From NCBI RefSeq assembly GCF_000620305.1, contig NZ_JHVU01000021.1:124001-188000 (forward strand): DNA of 64,000 nt, in the 5' to 3' direction. The position numbers and the translations under genes were made by a program. A model generated the notes under the pieces. That model did not search any database. It was not told the DNA's origin and saw nothing but the letters and a program-made list of their open reading frames with translations. Positions 25,442 to 34,206 of the stretch are shown here, in pieces. Source of the stretch: Desulfitibacter alkalitolerans DSM 16504. GTDB lineage: Bacteria > Bacillota > DSM-16504 > Desulfitibacterales > Desulfitibacteraceae. Position 1 is the first letter of the stretch. Every line of letters begins with the position of its first letter.

Positions 25442-26608
25442 ATGTTGAAATATGAAATAATTGAAAAAACAATAAAAGCCTTGCTTTCCATTATTTTATT
25501 AATGGGTGTAGGTTTTATTCTTGCAATAGTTACAGCCTTTTCAAAAGGACAAAAGTTTTACATACCGCTAATAGCTATTGTTATAGGTGTAAGTATCATT
25601 TTTGTCATATTGCTTATTTATGAGCTGGTACAAAAAAAGCATTTAATGAAAGCCTTTATAGTATTTATCGGATTAAGTATCATCGTACTAGCTGGTTATG
25701 AAATAAACCAAAGATATCATGATAGTATTGCTACTTTAAGCGACCAGGAAGTTAATATATATGAATATATGCCATTTGTTGAAAATACAAGGGCAGTGTC
25801 TTTGTCCGAGCCAGCATTTTTAAAAATCACAGGGGAATTACCAAGACTTGATGGAGCAACAGCATTATATCCACTGTATGCAGCCTTTGTGCAGGCGACA
25901 TACCCGGAGGATGAGTATGACCCTTATAGAAGTGAAGTTATGTGTTCAAAAACTGGCGAAGCATATAAAAGATTAATAAACGGTGAAACAGATATCATAT
26001 TTGCTGGTCCTCCTTCAAAGGCTCATATGGAAGAAGCAGCTCGTAAAGGTGTAGAGCTGACCCTTACACCCATAGGTAGAGAAGCCTTTGTCTTCTTCGT
26101 CAATGCTGAAAATAAAGTAGAAGGGGTTTCAAGAGAACAGATACAAGCTATATATTCAGGGGCAATTACTAACTGGCAGCAGCTTGGCGGAAATAATGAG
26201 TCTATTCGAGCCTTCCAACGACCGGAGAATAGTGGCAGCCAAACAGCACTGCAGGGTCTAATGGAGGGAAAGGATTTAATGACACCACCTAAAGAAGATG
26301 TTGTGGCAGGTATGGGGGGAATTATTGAGCAAACAGCAAATTATCGTAATTACAAAAATGCTATAGGTTATTCATTCCTGTATTTTGCAACTGAAATGAT
26401 TCAAAACGGCGATATTCGATTGTTAGAAATTGATGGTGTTTATCCTGACAGAAATACAATTAGCAGTGGTGAGTATCCACTATCTTCCGAATTTTACGCT
26501 GTAACAGCAGGAAGCGTCAATCCTAATATTGAGTTGCTATTAGAATGGATTTTATCTGAACAGGGGCAAGCTATTATCAATAAAACTGGATATACTCCGT
26601 TGAGTTAA
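25442..26608 (+). CDS. membrane-anchored PstS-like substrate-binding protein
   Basis: 388 residues from ATG 25442 (MLKYEIIEKTIKALLSIILL) after AGGAGGG. Three hydrophobic segments fill the first 110 residues, then a periplasmic-binding-protein-like domain of the PstS family follows: ITGELPRLDGATALYPLYAA, a DIIFAGPPSKAHMEEAARKG segment and YSGAITNWQQLGGNNESIRA. Ordinary PstS has a lipoprotein signal; three membrane spans instead suggest a sensor or a protein anchored to the membrane. No pstCAB genes are adjacent. The ligand may be phosphate or another anion. Confidence 0.8.
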   Translation: MLKYEIIEKTIKALLSIILLMGVGFILAIVTAFSKGQKFYIPLIAIVIGVSIIFVILLIYELVQKKHLMKAFIVFIGLSIIVLAGYEINQRYHDSIATLSDQEVNIYEYMPFVENTRAVSLSEPAFLKITGELPRLDGATALYPLYAAFVQATYPEDEYDPYRSEVMCSKTGEAYKRLINGETDIIFAGPPSKAHMEEAARKGVELTLTPIGREAFVFFVNAENKVEGVSREQIQAIYSGAITNWQQLGGNNESIRAFQRPENSGSQTALQGLMEGKDLMTPPKEDVVAGMGGIIEQTANYRNYKNAIGYSFLYFATEMIQNGDIRLLEIDGVYPDRNTISSGEYPLSSEFYAVTAGSVNPNIELLLEWILSEQGQAIINKTGYTPLS

Positions 26609-26774
26609 ATACTACCCGATTGAAACTTGAAAGGTTATTGGACTATCTCCCACTGATATATTATCAAATATATGGGACCATCTTATTACCAGATATGACA
26701 TAATTCAATTGTCCATTATTTCTTTAATACAAGAAAAAGCTATATCTATATATGTTTAATATTTAGGCAATGTT

Positions 26775-26798
26775 GTAGTTTTGTAGTTTTGTAGTTTT
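26775..26798. repeat. three tandem GTAGTTTT units
   Basis: Three exact 8-base repeats about 60 bases before the L,D-transpeptidase gene, next to a TATAAT at 26821-26826. This is a possible slippage tract in its promoter region. Confidence 0.6.
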
Positions 26799-26855
26799 AA
26801 CCTTTCAGTTATTACTTTCGTATAATGTATAAATCTATTATGTGAAGGTGATAGA

Positions 26856-27386
26856 ATGGTTAAAATACTTATCAACTTAGCGGAGAGAAGATTGTATTTT
26901 TATAAAAATGAGCAAAAAATAAACTCATACCCTGTAGCCATAGGTAAACCCAACACTCCAACTCCTCCGGGAACTTATACAGTAGTCAATAAAATTGTAA
27001 ATCCCCATTTATCAGTTTTAGGAACCCGCTGGATGGGCCTTTCAAAGCCAGGCTATGGAATACATGGTACCAACAACCCTGCATCCATAGGTACCATGGC
27101 TTCTCTAGGCTGTATTAGAATGTATAACCGTGATGTGGAGGAAATCTTTCCCGAGGTGCCTATTGGAACTAGTGTGGAGATAATCTCTGGTGGTGGCAGC
27201 TATAATCCCAAACCACAGACTCCATCTCAGGGAACCTCTGGTCAACGGTATATAGTACAAAGAGGAGATACCTTATGGAGGCTCTCCCAAAGATTTGGTG
27301 TTTCACTTGATGCTTTAATTAAAGCAAATAACCTGAGCAAGCCCAATATGATCTATCCTGGGCAGAAGTTGATAATTCCGGGTTAG
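26856..27386 (+). CDS. L,D-transpeptidase (YkuD) with C-terminal LysM
   Basis: 176 residues. The YkuD domain (about 1-110) has the catalytic motif YGIHGTNNPASIGTMASLGC followed by IRM, with His and Cys in the expected places. A short Ser/Pro/Gln linker leads to one LysM repeat (RYIVQRGDTLWRLSQRFGVS). YkuD enzymes make 3-3 peptidoglycan cross-links and are often spore or cell-wall proteins. There is no signal peptide, as in B. subtilis YkuD-like spore proteins. Confidence 0.92.
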   Translation: MVKILINLAERRLYFYKNEQKINSYPVAIGKPNTPTPPGTYTVVNKIVNPHLSVLGTRWMGLSKPGYGIHGTNNPASIGTMASLGCIRMYNRDVEEIFPEVPIGTSVEIISGGGSYNPKPQTPSQGTSGQRYIVQRGDTLWRLSQRFGVSLDALIKANNLSKPNMIYPGQKLIIPG

Positions 27387-27436
27387 GATTGCGATACAGC
27401 AGGACAAAAAATTAGATAACGCTAGTTATTAATAAT

Positions 27437-27469
27437 TCAAGCAGCACTTTAACTTTAGGTGCTGCTTGA
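27437..27469. terminator. bidirectional terminator between convergent genes
   Basis: TCAAGCAGCAC and GTGCTGCTTGA form an 11-bp stem around an 11-base loop, between the L,D-transpeptidase stop and the P-ATPase stop. Confidence 0.65.
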
Positions 27470-27493
27470 CCTTTAATGTTTAAACCCCTTTTT

Positions 27494-29434
27494 CTACTTT
27501 AATTTCCGAGAGGTTATATTTCTTTCAATTTCCGTTTCTCGTTCTATGCTATTATAGTTTATATGTTGTTGTCGATGAAAACGATAAAGGCGCAATGAGT
27601 TCAATACAACGATTATGGCACCTAAGTTGTGAATAATAGCTGCCATAACAGGTCCAATCCACCCATAAGCCGCTGCAATTAATGCTAATACGTTAATACC
27701 ATTAGCAAGCCATAGGTTTGTTTTAATAGTGCCAACCGTACGTTTACTTAATTGTAAAGCTAGTGGAATTTTCTCAATAGCGTCTGACAAAAGAGCAATA
27801 TCTGCTGCTTCGATTGCCACATCCGTCCCTGTTTTACCCATTGCTACGCCAACATCTGCTTGCATAAGCGCAGGAGCATCATTAATGCCATCCCCAACCA
27901 TGAGCACCCTTTTTCCATTGGCTTGTAGGCCCTTTATAATGTCTAGCTTCTGAGCGGGAAGTAGTGATGAATACACATGATCAATCTCTACATCTTTAGC
28001 AATTGACTGTGCCACATATTGATTGTCACCTGTAGCCATTCGAATATCTTGTGTAAAGTCTCTTTTTAAATCTCTGATGGTAGCTATAGCCTTCCCACGG
28101 ATAGGATCATCAATTGCCATCATGCCAACCAGTGTCTGATTATATACAATATAAATCGTAGTATGTCCTTTGTCATTCCATTCTTTTTGCTTCTCAGAAA
28201 AGGCTTGATGAAACTCCATTTGTGTATATTCAAGAACAGTTTCGTTACCTATATAGACCTTGTTGCCATTAACCTTGCCTTCAATCCCAATGCCAACCAT
28301 GCTTTTCCAGTCACTAGCTAAATCCCAGCTTACCCCTTCTTTAGCAGCCGCTCTTACAACTGCTTTTGCAATATGGTGTTCCGATAAAACTTCTAGACTA
28401 GCTGCTAACTGCAATAGACGAGAGCGACTCCAGTTTGGATCGATGATTGCTATATCCACGACTTCGGGTTTTCCCATTGTAAGGGTGCCAGTCTTATCAA
28501 ATATAATAGTATTAACTTTGCTGATAGCTTCTAGTGCCTGTGCCCCTTTGATTAAAATTCCCAGCTGCGCTCCTCTGCCGACACCTGTCATAACAGCAGT
28601 AGGAGTGCTTAGTAGCATTCCACATGGACAAAAAACAATCAAGACTGTAACAGCACGGACGATATCCTGGGTGAATAAAAATACTAGTGTTGCTATAGTA
28701 ACGCTCATAGGGACAAACCAACCGGCTACTCTGTCAATGAGCCTTTGAATGGGGGCTTTCTCTTCTTGCGCCTTCTTAACTAACTGCAAAACTCTTCCTA
28801 TTAGTGAATCTTCTCCTACTTTATCAACCTGTACATATATGGGTTGGTGTTGGTTCAAGCTTCCACCGTATACAGTTTCACCTATATATTTTTCAATAGA
28901 CTTCGATTCGCCAGTAAGGGGTGATTCATCTACATAAGTAGTTCCCGCTATCACTTTCCCATCTGCAGGAATTCGCTCTCCTGGTTTCACCAGTAGTAGA
29001 TCTCCAATCTTTATTTCCTCTCTAGCTATAATCATTTCTGCCGAGGCTTGAATCGAGGTTACCTTTCTTGCTTCAGTCGGTACAATATGTAATAAGTTTT
29101 CTAAGGCTTTGGCAGATTTTCTAACAGAGTAAGTTTCTAATAACTCACCAATAAGCATAATTAAAGCCACTTCAGCAGCAGCTAGATACTCACCTATGGA
29201 GATAGCAGCTATCATAGCAATGCTAACTAGTAAGCCAATCTTCGTTTTTCGTTGTAATAATAGAGCTCGAATGGCCCCTAAGTATATGGGATAACCGCCA
29301 ATAATAGCTGCAATCAATGCAGTATCTATAGTGAAAATTGTTGGCAATTTTTTCGTTATGGAAAGTAATATCAGAATAGCCGTAACTGCTGCAATATGAA
29401 AATCCCGTTGATGTTCTTTATAAAACTGCTTCAT
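27494..29434 (-). CDS. P1B-type heavy-metal translocating ATPase (Zn/Cd/Co class)
   Basis: 646 residues without an N-terminal metal-binding domain. It shows the TGES actuator motif (ESPLTGESKSIEKYIGETVY), the CPC transmembrane motif (VFCPCGMLLSTPTAVMTGVG), DKTGTLT with the phosphorylated Asp, the SEHHIAKAVV His-Pro-like segment and MVGDGINDAPAL. The last two membrane segments end in IIHNLGAIIVVLNSLRLYRF; the HN-G pattern differs from the DxG of classic CadA. The CadC/SmtB-like repressor directly upstream suggests Zn, Cd or Pb export. Confidence 0.92.
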   Translation of the reverse strand: MKQFYKEHQRDFHIAAVTAILILLSITKKLPTIFTIDTALIAAIIGGYPIYLGAIRALLLQRKTKIGLLVSIAMIAAISIGEYLAAAEVALIMLIGELLETYSVRKSAKALENLLHIVPTEARKVTSIQASAEMIIAREEIKIGDLLLVKPGERIPADGKVIAGTTYVDESPLTGESKSIEKYIGETVYGGSLNQHQPIYVQVDKVGEDSLIGRVLQLVKKAQEEKAPIQRLIDRVAGWFVPMSVTIATLVFLFTQDIVRAVTVLIVFCPCGMLLSTPTAVMTGVGRGAQLGILIKGAQALEAISKVNTIIFDKTGTLTMGKPEVVDIAIIDPNWSRSRLLQLAASLEVLSEHHIAKAVVRAAAKEGVSWDLASDWKSMVGIGIEGKVNGNKVYIGNETVLEYTQMEFHQAFSEKQKEWNDKGHTTIYIVYNQTLVGMMAIDDPIRGKAIATIRDLKRDFTQDIRMATGDNQYVAQSIAKDVEIDHVYSSLLPAQKLDIIKGLQANGKRVLMVGDGINDAPALMQADVGVAMGKTGTDVAIEAADIALLSDAIEKIPLALQLSKRTVGTIKTNLWLANGINVLALIAAAYGWIGPVMAAIIHNLGAIIVVLNSLRLYRFHRQQHINYNSIERETEIERNITSRKLK

Positions 29435-29839
29435 TTAACAACCATCCTCCTCTGTTAAATGGGTGCAGGCCGTATTAAATAACAGTGCAATATGTTCATC
29501 ATCTAAGGAGTAGTAAACACTTTGTGCTTGTTTTCGTGTCTTGACCAGGCGCAACTGACGTAGTCCTTTCAATTGATGAGAAACAGCAGAAAGACTCATG
29601 TTTACTGTATCTGCCAGGTGTTCAACGCATAGTTCATTGGCCTCCATCAGTGCATATATGATTTTTAGTCGAGTTTGACTTCCCATGGCTTTAAAGAGTT
29701 CTTCTAATCGCAGAAAAAATACATCGTCTGGCATTTTCTGCTTTATTGTTTGAACTACTTGTTCGCTTGAGCATCTATCGTCATTGGAACAAGTATGACC
29801 ATCCAGACACTTTTGGTCAAAAGAACAGTTTCTTTTCAT
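29435..29839 (-). CDS. ArsR/SmtB-family metal-responsive repressor (CadC-like)
   Basis: 134 residues with a winged helix (MGSQTRLKIIYALMEANELC, MSLSAVSHQLKGLRQLRLVK). Two metal sites appear present. The alpha-5 zinc site DxH-x10-HxxE is exact in DEHIALLFNTACTHLTEE. A CadC-like alpha-3N site is suggested by the Cys-rich N-terminus (C5, C11, C17, C23) with Cys in ELCVEHLAD. It directly precedes the ATPase with no gap and should repress both genes. A matching operator lies about 110 bases upstream. Confidence 0.92.
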   Translation of the reverse strand: MKRNCSFDQKCLDGHTCSNDDRCSSEQVVQTIKQKMPDDVFFLRLEELFKAMGSQTRLKIIYALMEANELCVEHLADTVNMSLSAVSHQLKGLRQLRLVKTRKQAQSVYYSLDDEHIALLFNTACTHLTEEDGC

Positions 29840-29948
29840 AATGCATTTCCTCCCATGCTTGTCTCGTTTTGTCTCTAAACTATAATGCTTGTTACCTTAT
29901 ATTCTGATGAAAGCTGTAAAATAGACAAGAAAACGTCATTAAGTATGT

Positions 29949-29976
29949 GAGTATTTGAATATTTATTCATATACTC
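29949..29976. promoter_or_regulatory. ArsR/SmtB-type operator
   Basis: GAGTATTTGAATA-TT-TATTCATATACTC is a near-perfect (one mismatch) 13-2-13 inverted repeat with the TTGAA...TTCAT core typical of SmtB/CzrA/CadC operators. It lies upstream of the repressor gene. Confidence 0.65.
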
Positions 29977-30199
29977 AACAAGATTAATATAACAGGTGCT
30001 GTTTCATTTGTAAAGAATTATTTTTACCCTCAGACTGTTCGCTTTGTTTTAATCCCGATTTTCGTTCCATCCTTAGGCTAAAAATTACTTTGCTTTTTCG
30101 TTACAGTAATTTTCTCAACATAAATAAAGTAAATACAAATAAAACAACAATAACAATATAGAAATCTATAGAAATTTAATTACTCTTATTGGATCCAAG

Positions 30200-30346
30200 A
30201 TGGTGGTACGCGGATTATTTATTAAGATTTTGTGGGCAATTGCCGGTGTAATCCCTTCAGTATTGTTAGGAACTGGGGTGTATATGTGGGCAGTTAAAAG
30301 AAAGAAAAAGAAGGCCTCAGGTAGTAATGCAGTAATACTGAATTAA
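30200..30346 (+). pseudogene. 48-codon remnant resembling the PepSY-associated membrane C-terminus
   Basis: The frame MVVRGLFIKILWAIAGVIPS continues VLLGTGVYMWAVKRKKKK, very like the final membrane helix of PepSY_TM proteins (WAxxGxxPxxLxxTGxxMWxxR). There is no good ribosome site and nothing of the rest of the protein upstream, so I read it as a deletion remnant. A small expressed membrane peptide is possible. Confidence 0.5.
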
Positions 30347-30396
30347 GTCCAGCCAGTTATCATCTCTGTCCTTTAAAAAAAATATTACACCCAATA

Positions 30397-30435
30397 AAAT
30401 AAGCTGTCGCTTTTTTTATGGATGACAGCTTATTT
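30397..30435. terminator. hairpin AAATAAGCTGTC / GACAGCTTATTT
   Basis: A 12-bp perfect stem with a 15-base loop containing seven T residues, downstream of the PepSY-like remnant. It could terminate on either strand. Confidence 0.5.
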
Positions 30436-30577
30436 ATTATTCTATTCAATATTAAAATTTTCTTTCTTTTTAATCCAACCTGGGATTAACGAGATAATTA
30501 CAAAAAACTGCTGTAGCTCCTAGTGTAGACCCAATGGAGGTAAATATGTTGCAGCCCCCCCCATAGCATGATGCTAG

Positions 30578-31261
30578 TTATCTTCCCAGCCTGGTTATTC
30601 TTTGTTCAATGTTTAAGGATTTTAGTAGTTTATAGGTGTTTATTGGCGTATTTTTCAACTGGCCCTGTTCAAGCTCCTGCCATAGTTTTTTCAAATCATC
30701 AAAATTATCTATATCTTGATGCTGAGATATAAATACCCAGCTTAGCCCCAGGTGGTCTATGTTAGCAATTGTCCTTTCAAGTACTGTGGCATCTCCCCAA
30801 TTCTTTATCTGAAAAATATCCTTGTATAAATTCTTCATTCCTAGAAGATAGTAACCACCGTCACCTGTTGGTCCTACTACTACATCATGATGATTTAACA
30901 GGCTATCGGCTTTTACAATAGTGTCAATATCTATTGACGGTATATCTGTTCCCAGGACTGCAACTTTTTCATAACCTTTATTAAAGCCCCATAACATGGC
31001 GTTTAACATTTTTTCACCAAGGGTATGACCTACTTGTGGAACAAGTAGCTTATGCCTGGGTATAATTGTCTGAAGCCTATTTCGGTTTCCATGTATATCA
31101 TAAAATATCTGGTAGTTTACCGGTGCTTTTTCCAGTATAGTTATTATATCCTTGATGAAGGCACTATGCAGTTGAGCACACTCCTCTTTAGTTAGATGGG
31201 TTTCCAGTCTTGTTTTGGTAAAACCAGGTTCGGGAATACGTGTCATCAAGGCTATCAGCAT
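30578..31261 (-). CDS. TIGR04282-type glycosyltransferase (DUF2064)
   Basis: 227 residues beginning MLIALMTRIPEPGFTKTRLE, the standard opening of this nucleotidyl/glycosyltransferase-A-like family. AVLGTDIPSIDIDTIVKADS and VVGPTGDGGYYLLGMKN are the conserved Asp-containing segments. The substrate is unknown. It is adjacent to a TIGR04283 glycosyltransferase, a pairing found in many bacteria; the two genes overlap by one base and must be one operon. Confidence 0.9.
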   Translation of the reverse strand: MLIALMTRIPEPGFTKTRLETHLTKEECAQLHSAFIKDIITILEKAPVNYQIFYDIHGNRNRLQTIIPRHKLLVPQVGHTLGEKMLNAMLWGFNKGYEKVAVLGTDIPSIDIDTIVKADSLLNHHDVVVGPTGDGGYYLLGMKNLYKDIFQIKNWGDATVLERTIANIDHLGLSWVFISQHQDIDNFDDLKKLWQELEQGQLKNTPINTYKLLKSLNIEQRITRLGR

Positions 31262-31947
31262 TAATCTACCTCTTTATAATATCTTTTTTTTAAATATCTT
31301 GGGGATACCCCTAGAATATATAGAAGCTTTAGCTTATGCATTAACAAGCATGTTTTCAATACTCCACCCTTTTTAAATCTCCTTGAAGAGGTTATTATTT
31401 TATCTGGAAGCTGAACAACCCTGCCTGTCTTTCTTAAAGCCCTGGAAAATTCCCAGTCCTCCATTAAATCAATTTGAGGATAACCACCCAGCTTTTCAAA
31501 TACATCTTTTCTAACAAAGATACCCTGGTCACCAAAATATATCCTTGAATATCTGGCACGTATATTTGAACTTACAGATATAATTTTAAACAGCAAACCT
31601 GTATCATCCATTTCTAAAGTAAAGCACCCACCAACTACCAAAGGATCCTGCATTGTCTCCGCAATGCTTTTTATTGCCGTATGCTGCAGAAGACTATCAC
31701 TATGCAGAAAAAACAAAACATCACCAGCAGCATTTTTAGCACCATGATTCATTTGGCTGGCTCTTCCCATGGGAGCAGATAATAATAGCACATGGGTTTT
31801 CTCAGCAGCCAAGCTCATAGTATTGTCACTGCTTCCCCCATCAACTACAATTATTTCCTTATCTCCCTCTAGATTATCTAGCATTTCTAAAGTTCTCCTG
31901 ATAGTCTTGGCTTCATTCAAGGTGGGTACTATAATTGATATTTTCAA
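31261..31947 (-). CDS. TIGR04283-type family 2 glycosyltransferase
   Basis: 228 residues. GT-A fold: MKISIIVPTLNEAKTIRRTL, then IIVVDGGSSDNTMSLA, the DxD-equivalent HSDSLLQ and a C-terminal amphipathic helix region. It is cytoplasmic or membrane-associated with an unknown acceptor. It pairs with the gene downstream as described there. Confidence 0.9.
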   Translation of the reverse strand: MKISIIVPTLNEAKTIRRTLEMLDNLEGDKEIIVVDGGSSDNTMSLAAEKTHVLLLSAPMGRASQMNHGAKNAAGDVLFFLHSDSLLQHTAIKSIAETMQDPLVVGGCFTLEMDDTGLLFKIISVSSNIRARYSRIYFGDQGIFVRKDVFEKLGGYPQIDLMEDWEFSRALRKTGRVVQLPDKIITSSRRFKKGGVLKTCLLMHKLKLLYILGVSPRYLKKRYYKEVD

Positions 31948-32287
31948 ATCAGTTCATCCCTTTTAAATCTAAAAATTTATTTTATACCTTCTTTGTATCC
32001 AGACAGGTATCAAAGACAAGAGAGTAAAAAAAACTGCTGCTAAACCTAGATAAACAAATCTCCTTGACCACTTATAATTGAACCTCCTGCAAATGAATAA
32101 GCGGCTGAGCCAGGCCTTATTTCATTTCTCTCCACAGCCAGCCACCTAATTAAGGTTTCTATAATTCTATCATATAATTGTGATAGCCGGGCTGGGAGAA
32201 TAAAGAAAAATCCACATCTGTGTCCCAATAATGTATAATGATTTTGTAGCTTATATTGTTTTTTGGAGTGGTTAGCATGGTTTTGTT
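31948..32287. other. 340-base intergenic region without a supported gene
   Basis: On the minus strand one frame without a start codon, ending near 31970, encodes a hydrophobic helix (VYLGLAAVFFTLLSLIPVWI followed by QRRYK). It could be the C-terminal end of a lost membrane protein, perhaps TVP38/VTT-like. A 60-codon open frame at 32046-32228 has no recognisable features and I do not call it. Confidence 0.3.
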
Positions 32288-32794
32288 TTAGTTCTTTACA
32301 ACACTTAGATTAAAGATAACCGTGCTTGCAATTTTCCCAGTACACCAGCCTGCGGGAATTGCGAATAACAATAAGTATGGCAGTAAATACATAATACCAT
32401 ACCCAATTAAAGAGTATGCTACTACCAGCTGAGTAATGTTATGAACAAGAGCGCCAATGATACACAGAAAAATGGGAGTAACATTTTTTATATATTTATA
32501 AAGGATATACACAACAAATGCACTGGCTAACCCTCCTGTCACACTCATAAAATATCCAATGGACAGAAAGGTACCAAGAAACAGGGAGGATACAAGTGTT
32601 CTTATGATAACTATGCCTAAAACATTTCTAAATGATAATAGATAAACTGCCACAACTGTCACAACATTTGCCAAACCGATCTTGGCCCCAGGAATAATAC
32701 TAGGAATAAACATGCTTTCAAGAACACTTAATGTTACTGCCATTGCTGCCAATATTGAAATCAAACTAATGTTAGAAATTTTCATTTCCATCAT
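32288..32794 (-). CDS. Gx transporter / EetB-like membrane protein (heptaprenyl diphosphate synthase component I family)
   Basis: 168 residues with five or six membrane segments and the conserved PSIIPGAKIGLANVVTVVAV region of PF07456. In Firmicutes this protein and a NusG-domain-II protein accompany ApbE and FMN-binding proteins in extracellular or membrane electron-transfer loci (EetB and EetA), where they are thought to support quinone or electron transfer. Its ATG overlaps the stop of the 37-residue peptide upstream (ATGA), indicating coupled translation. It closes the RdhC-ApbE-TatA-NusG-RdhB gene run. Confidence 0.8.
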   Translation of the reverse strand: MMEMKISNISLISILAAMAVTLSVLESMFIPSIIPGAKIGLANVVTVVAVYLLSFRNVLGIVIIRTLVSSLFLGTFLSIGYFMSVTGGLASAFVVYILYKYIKNVTPIFLCIIGALVHNITQLVVAYSLIGYGIMYLLPYLLLFAIPAGWCTGKIASTVIFNLSVVKN

Positions 32795-32904
32795 CCCGAT
32801 AAGAAGCTAGAGAGATTTTGAAAAAGGACAAGACATATAAGTATAGTCATCAATATTGCTAATCCGATGAAGCTGACTTCCCAGAAATTGAATTTCTTTT
32901 CCAT
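32791..32904 (-). CDS. 37-residue single-span membrane peptide
   Basis: MEKKFNFWEVSFIGLAILMT followed by ILICLVLFQNLSSFLSG and TGA. GGAGGG lies five bases before the ATG. One clear hydrophobic helix follows a charged N-terminus. It overlaps the 3' end of the rdhC-like frame by 46 bases and shares ATGA with the next gene, so it is embedded in the operon. I do not recognise a family; an accessory subunit of the neighbouring membrane redox proteins is plausible. Confidence 0.6.
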   Translation of the reverse strand: MEKKFNFWEVSFIGLAILMTILICLVLFQNLSSFLSG

Positions 32905-34090
32905 GGTTGCCCTCCTTTAAACACTTTAGTCAATGTACAGCGTACTTTTAAGATCGCTTCATAGAAAACCCACACAGGACAGAATAAACGGCACCAAAAC
33001 CGATAAAAAAACATGGATACGACAATGACAATAAACCATATCACCCATTGAACACCTGAACCCTGAAACCCAAACATTGTTGCAAAGGGTTCATAGCTGG
33101 CTATTCCAGGATTGCTAAATATAAACACTAGTGCTAATGCACCCCAGGTTAATATATATTTTATAGACTGCAGATTTTTTTTCACCTTATTAGAGCAACC
33201 AGCATTACCTCCACCGATTTTAGCAGTTAATTCTTGGATACCCAAAAAAGGGCACAACCACATACAATATATATGCCTATTGAATATTAAAGTAAGGATA
33301 ATGGTTCCACCGATAAGCAGGTACCAGAAAATATTATCATAAACACTGGGGAAATAACCCAGCAATAGGCTGCCATAGTTAGTAACATTAACTGCGGCAT
33401 TTAACCAAAATCCTATTACAATTATACTGACTGCCAAGGTAACATATCTTAGCTTAGGATTGTTTTTCCATAAGCCAAGTAGAACCAAACCATACATGAC
33501 CAATAATATGCCTTCTTTTAAATCAAATTGTATCTGCTTTTTTTCTACAGGTACACTTAGGCCTAAATGTTGAACAGCAACAGAATAGCTTGCTTTTTTA
33601 ACAGCATTAGCTATAGCTTGAGATGAAATAGTTGCTCCTGAAACATTGTCTATACTCTGATCCAGCTTAAAACTATCATTTGCCTTTTTCCCTAACATGG
33701 ATTCTAAAAACTTATTATGGGTTATTAATGCGTAATAATAAAGAGTTTCTTTATGTTCAACTACTTCAATTCCAACTATTTCTGCCTTTAGATTAATACC
33801 AACAAGAACTGTCAAAGGACCGCCATAGCCAACTTCATCTGCTAAAGCCGCATATCCTTTAAATCCCCAGTCGTTGAATCATATCCAGCATATATTACAG
33901 GAGAACTGCTCAGTAGTTCATAGGAATCAGAACCGGGCAGCAAATCATATATTTTACTTTCGTCCTTCAAGCCGCCAGGACTTGAAAAAATATTAAAAAT
34001 AAATAAAACTGCCAAGGTAATCAAGGCAAAATATTTAAATAGTGTTTTCATATTTAACTTCTTCTTAGTATCAGTCATAAATTTCTTCAC
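32859..34090 (-). pseudogene. RdhC/NosR-like FMN-binding, Fe-S membrane protein, frameshifted
   Basis: Two frames together give a protein of about 410 residues, the size of CprC/PceC. 33842-34090 encodes the N-terminal membrane helix and start of the FMN domain. 32859-33815 and its in-frame upstream bases encode the remainder (GYAALADEVGYGGPLTVLVG), the covalent FMN motif DNVSGATISS, five membrane helices and two CxxxCP motifs (CMWLCPF, CRLFCPV). One missing base in a four-G run near 33865-33868 breaks the frame. PceC/CprC proteins carry ApbE-attached FMN outside the membrane and are proposed to move electrons from menaquinol to reductive dehalogenase. The break is either real decay or a homopolymer sequencing error. 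Confidence 0.82.
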
Positions 34091-34135
34091 ACCTCTATGT
34101 CAATTAGTCACCCCTTCAATATAAAACAGGGTGAA

Positions 34136-34163
34136 GCACATGAATTTTCGCTAACTCATGTGC
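34136..34163 (-). terminator. hairpin between apbE and the rdhC-like gene
   Basis: GCACATGA and TCATGTGC form an 8-bp stem in the 116-base gap. The following minus-strand sequence has only a short T run, so this is a weak terminator or processing site. Confidence 0.4.
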
Positions 34164-34206
34164 CTCTTGGCCCTAAAGACCCCTAAATCTCTATACTACT
34201 GTTTTC

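Noticed and set aside
32046-32228. 60-codon frame on the minus strand
   Set aside because: No ribosome site, no recognisable composition and no neighbour overlap to support it.
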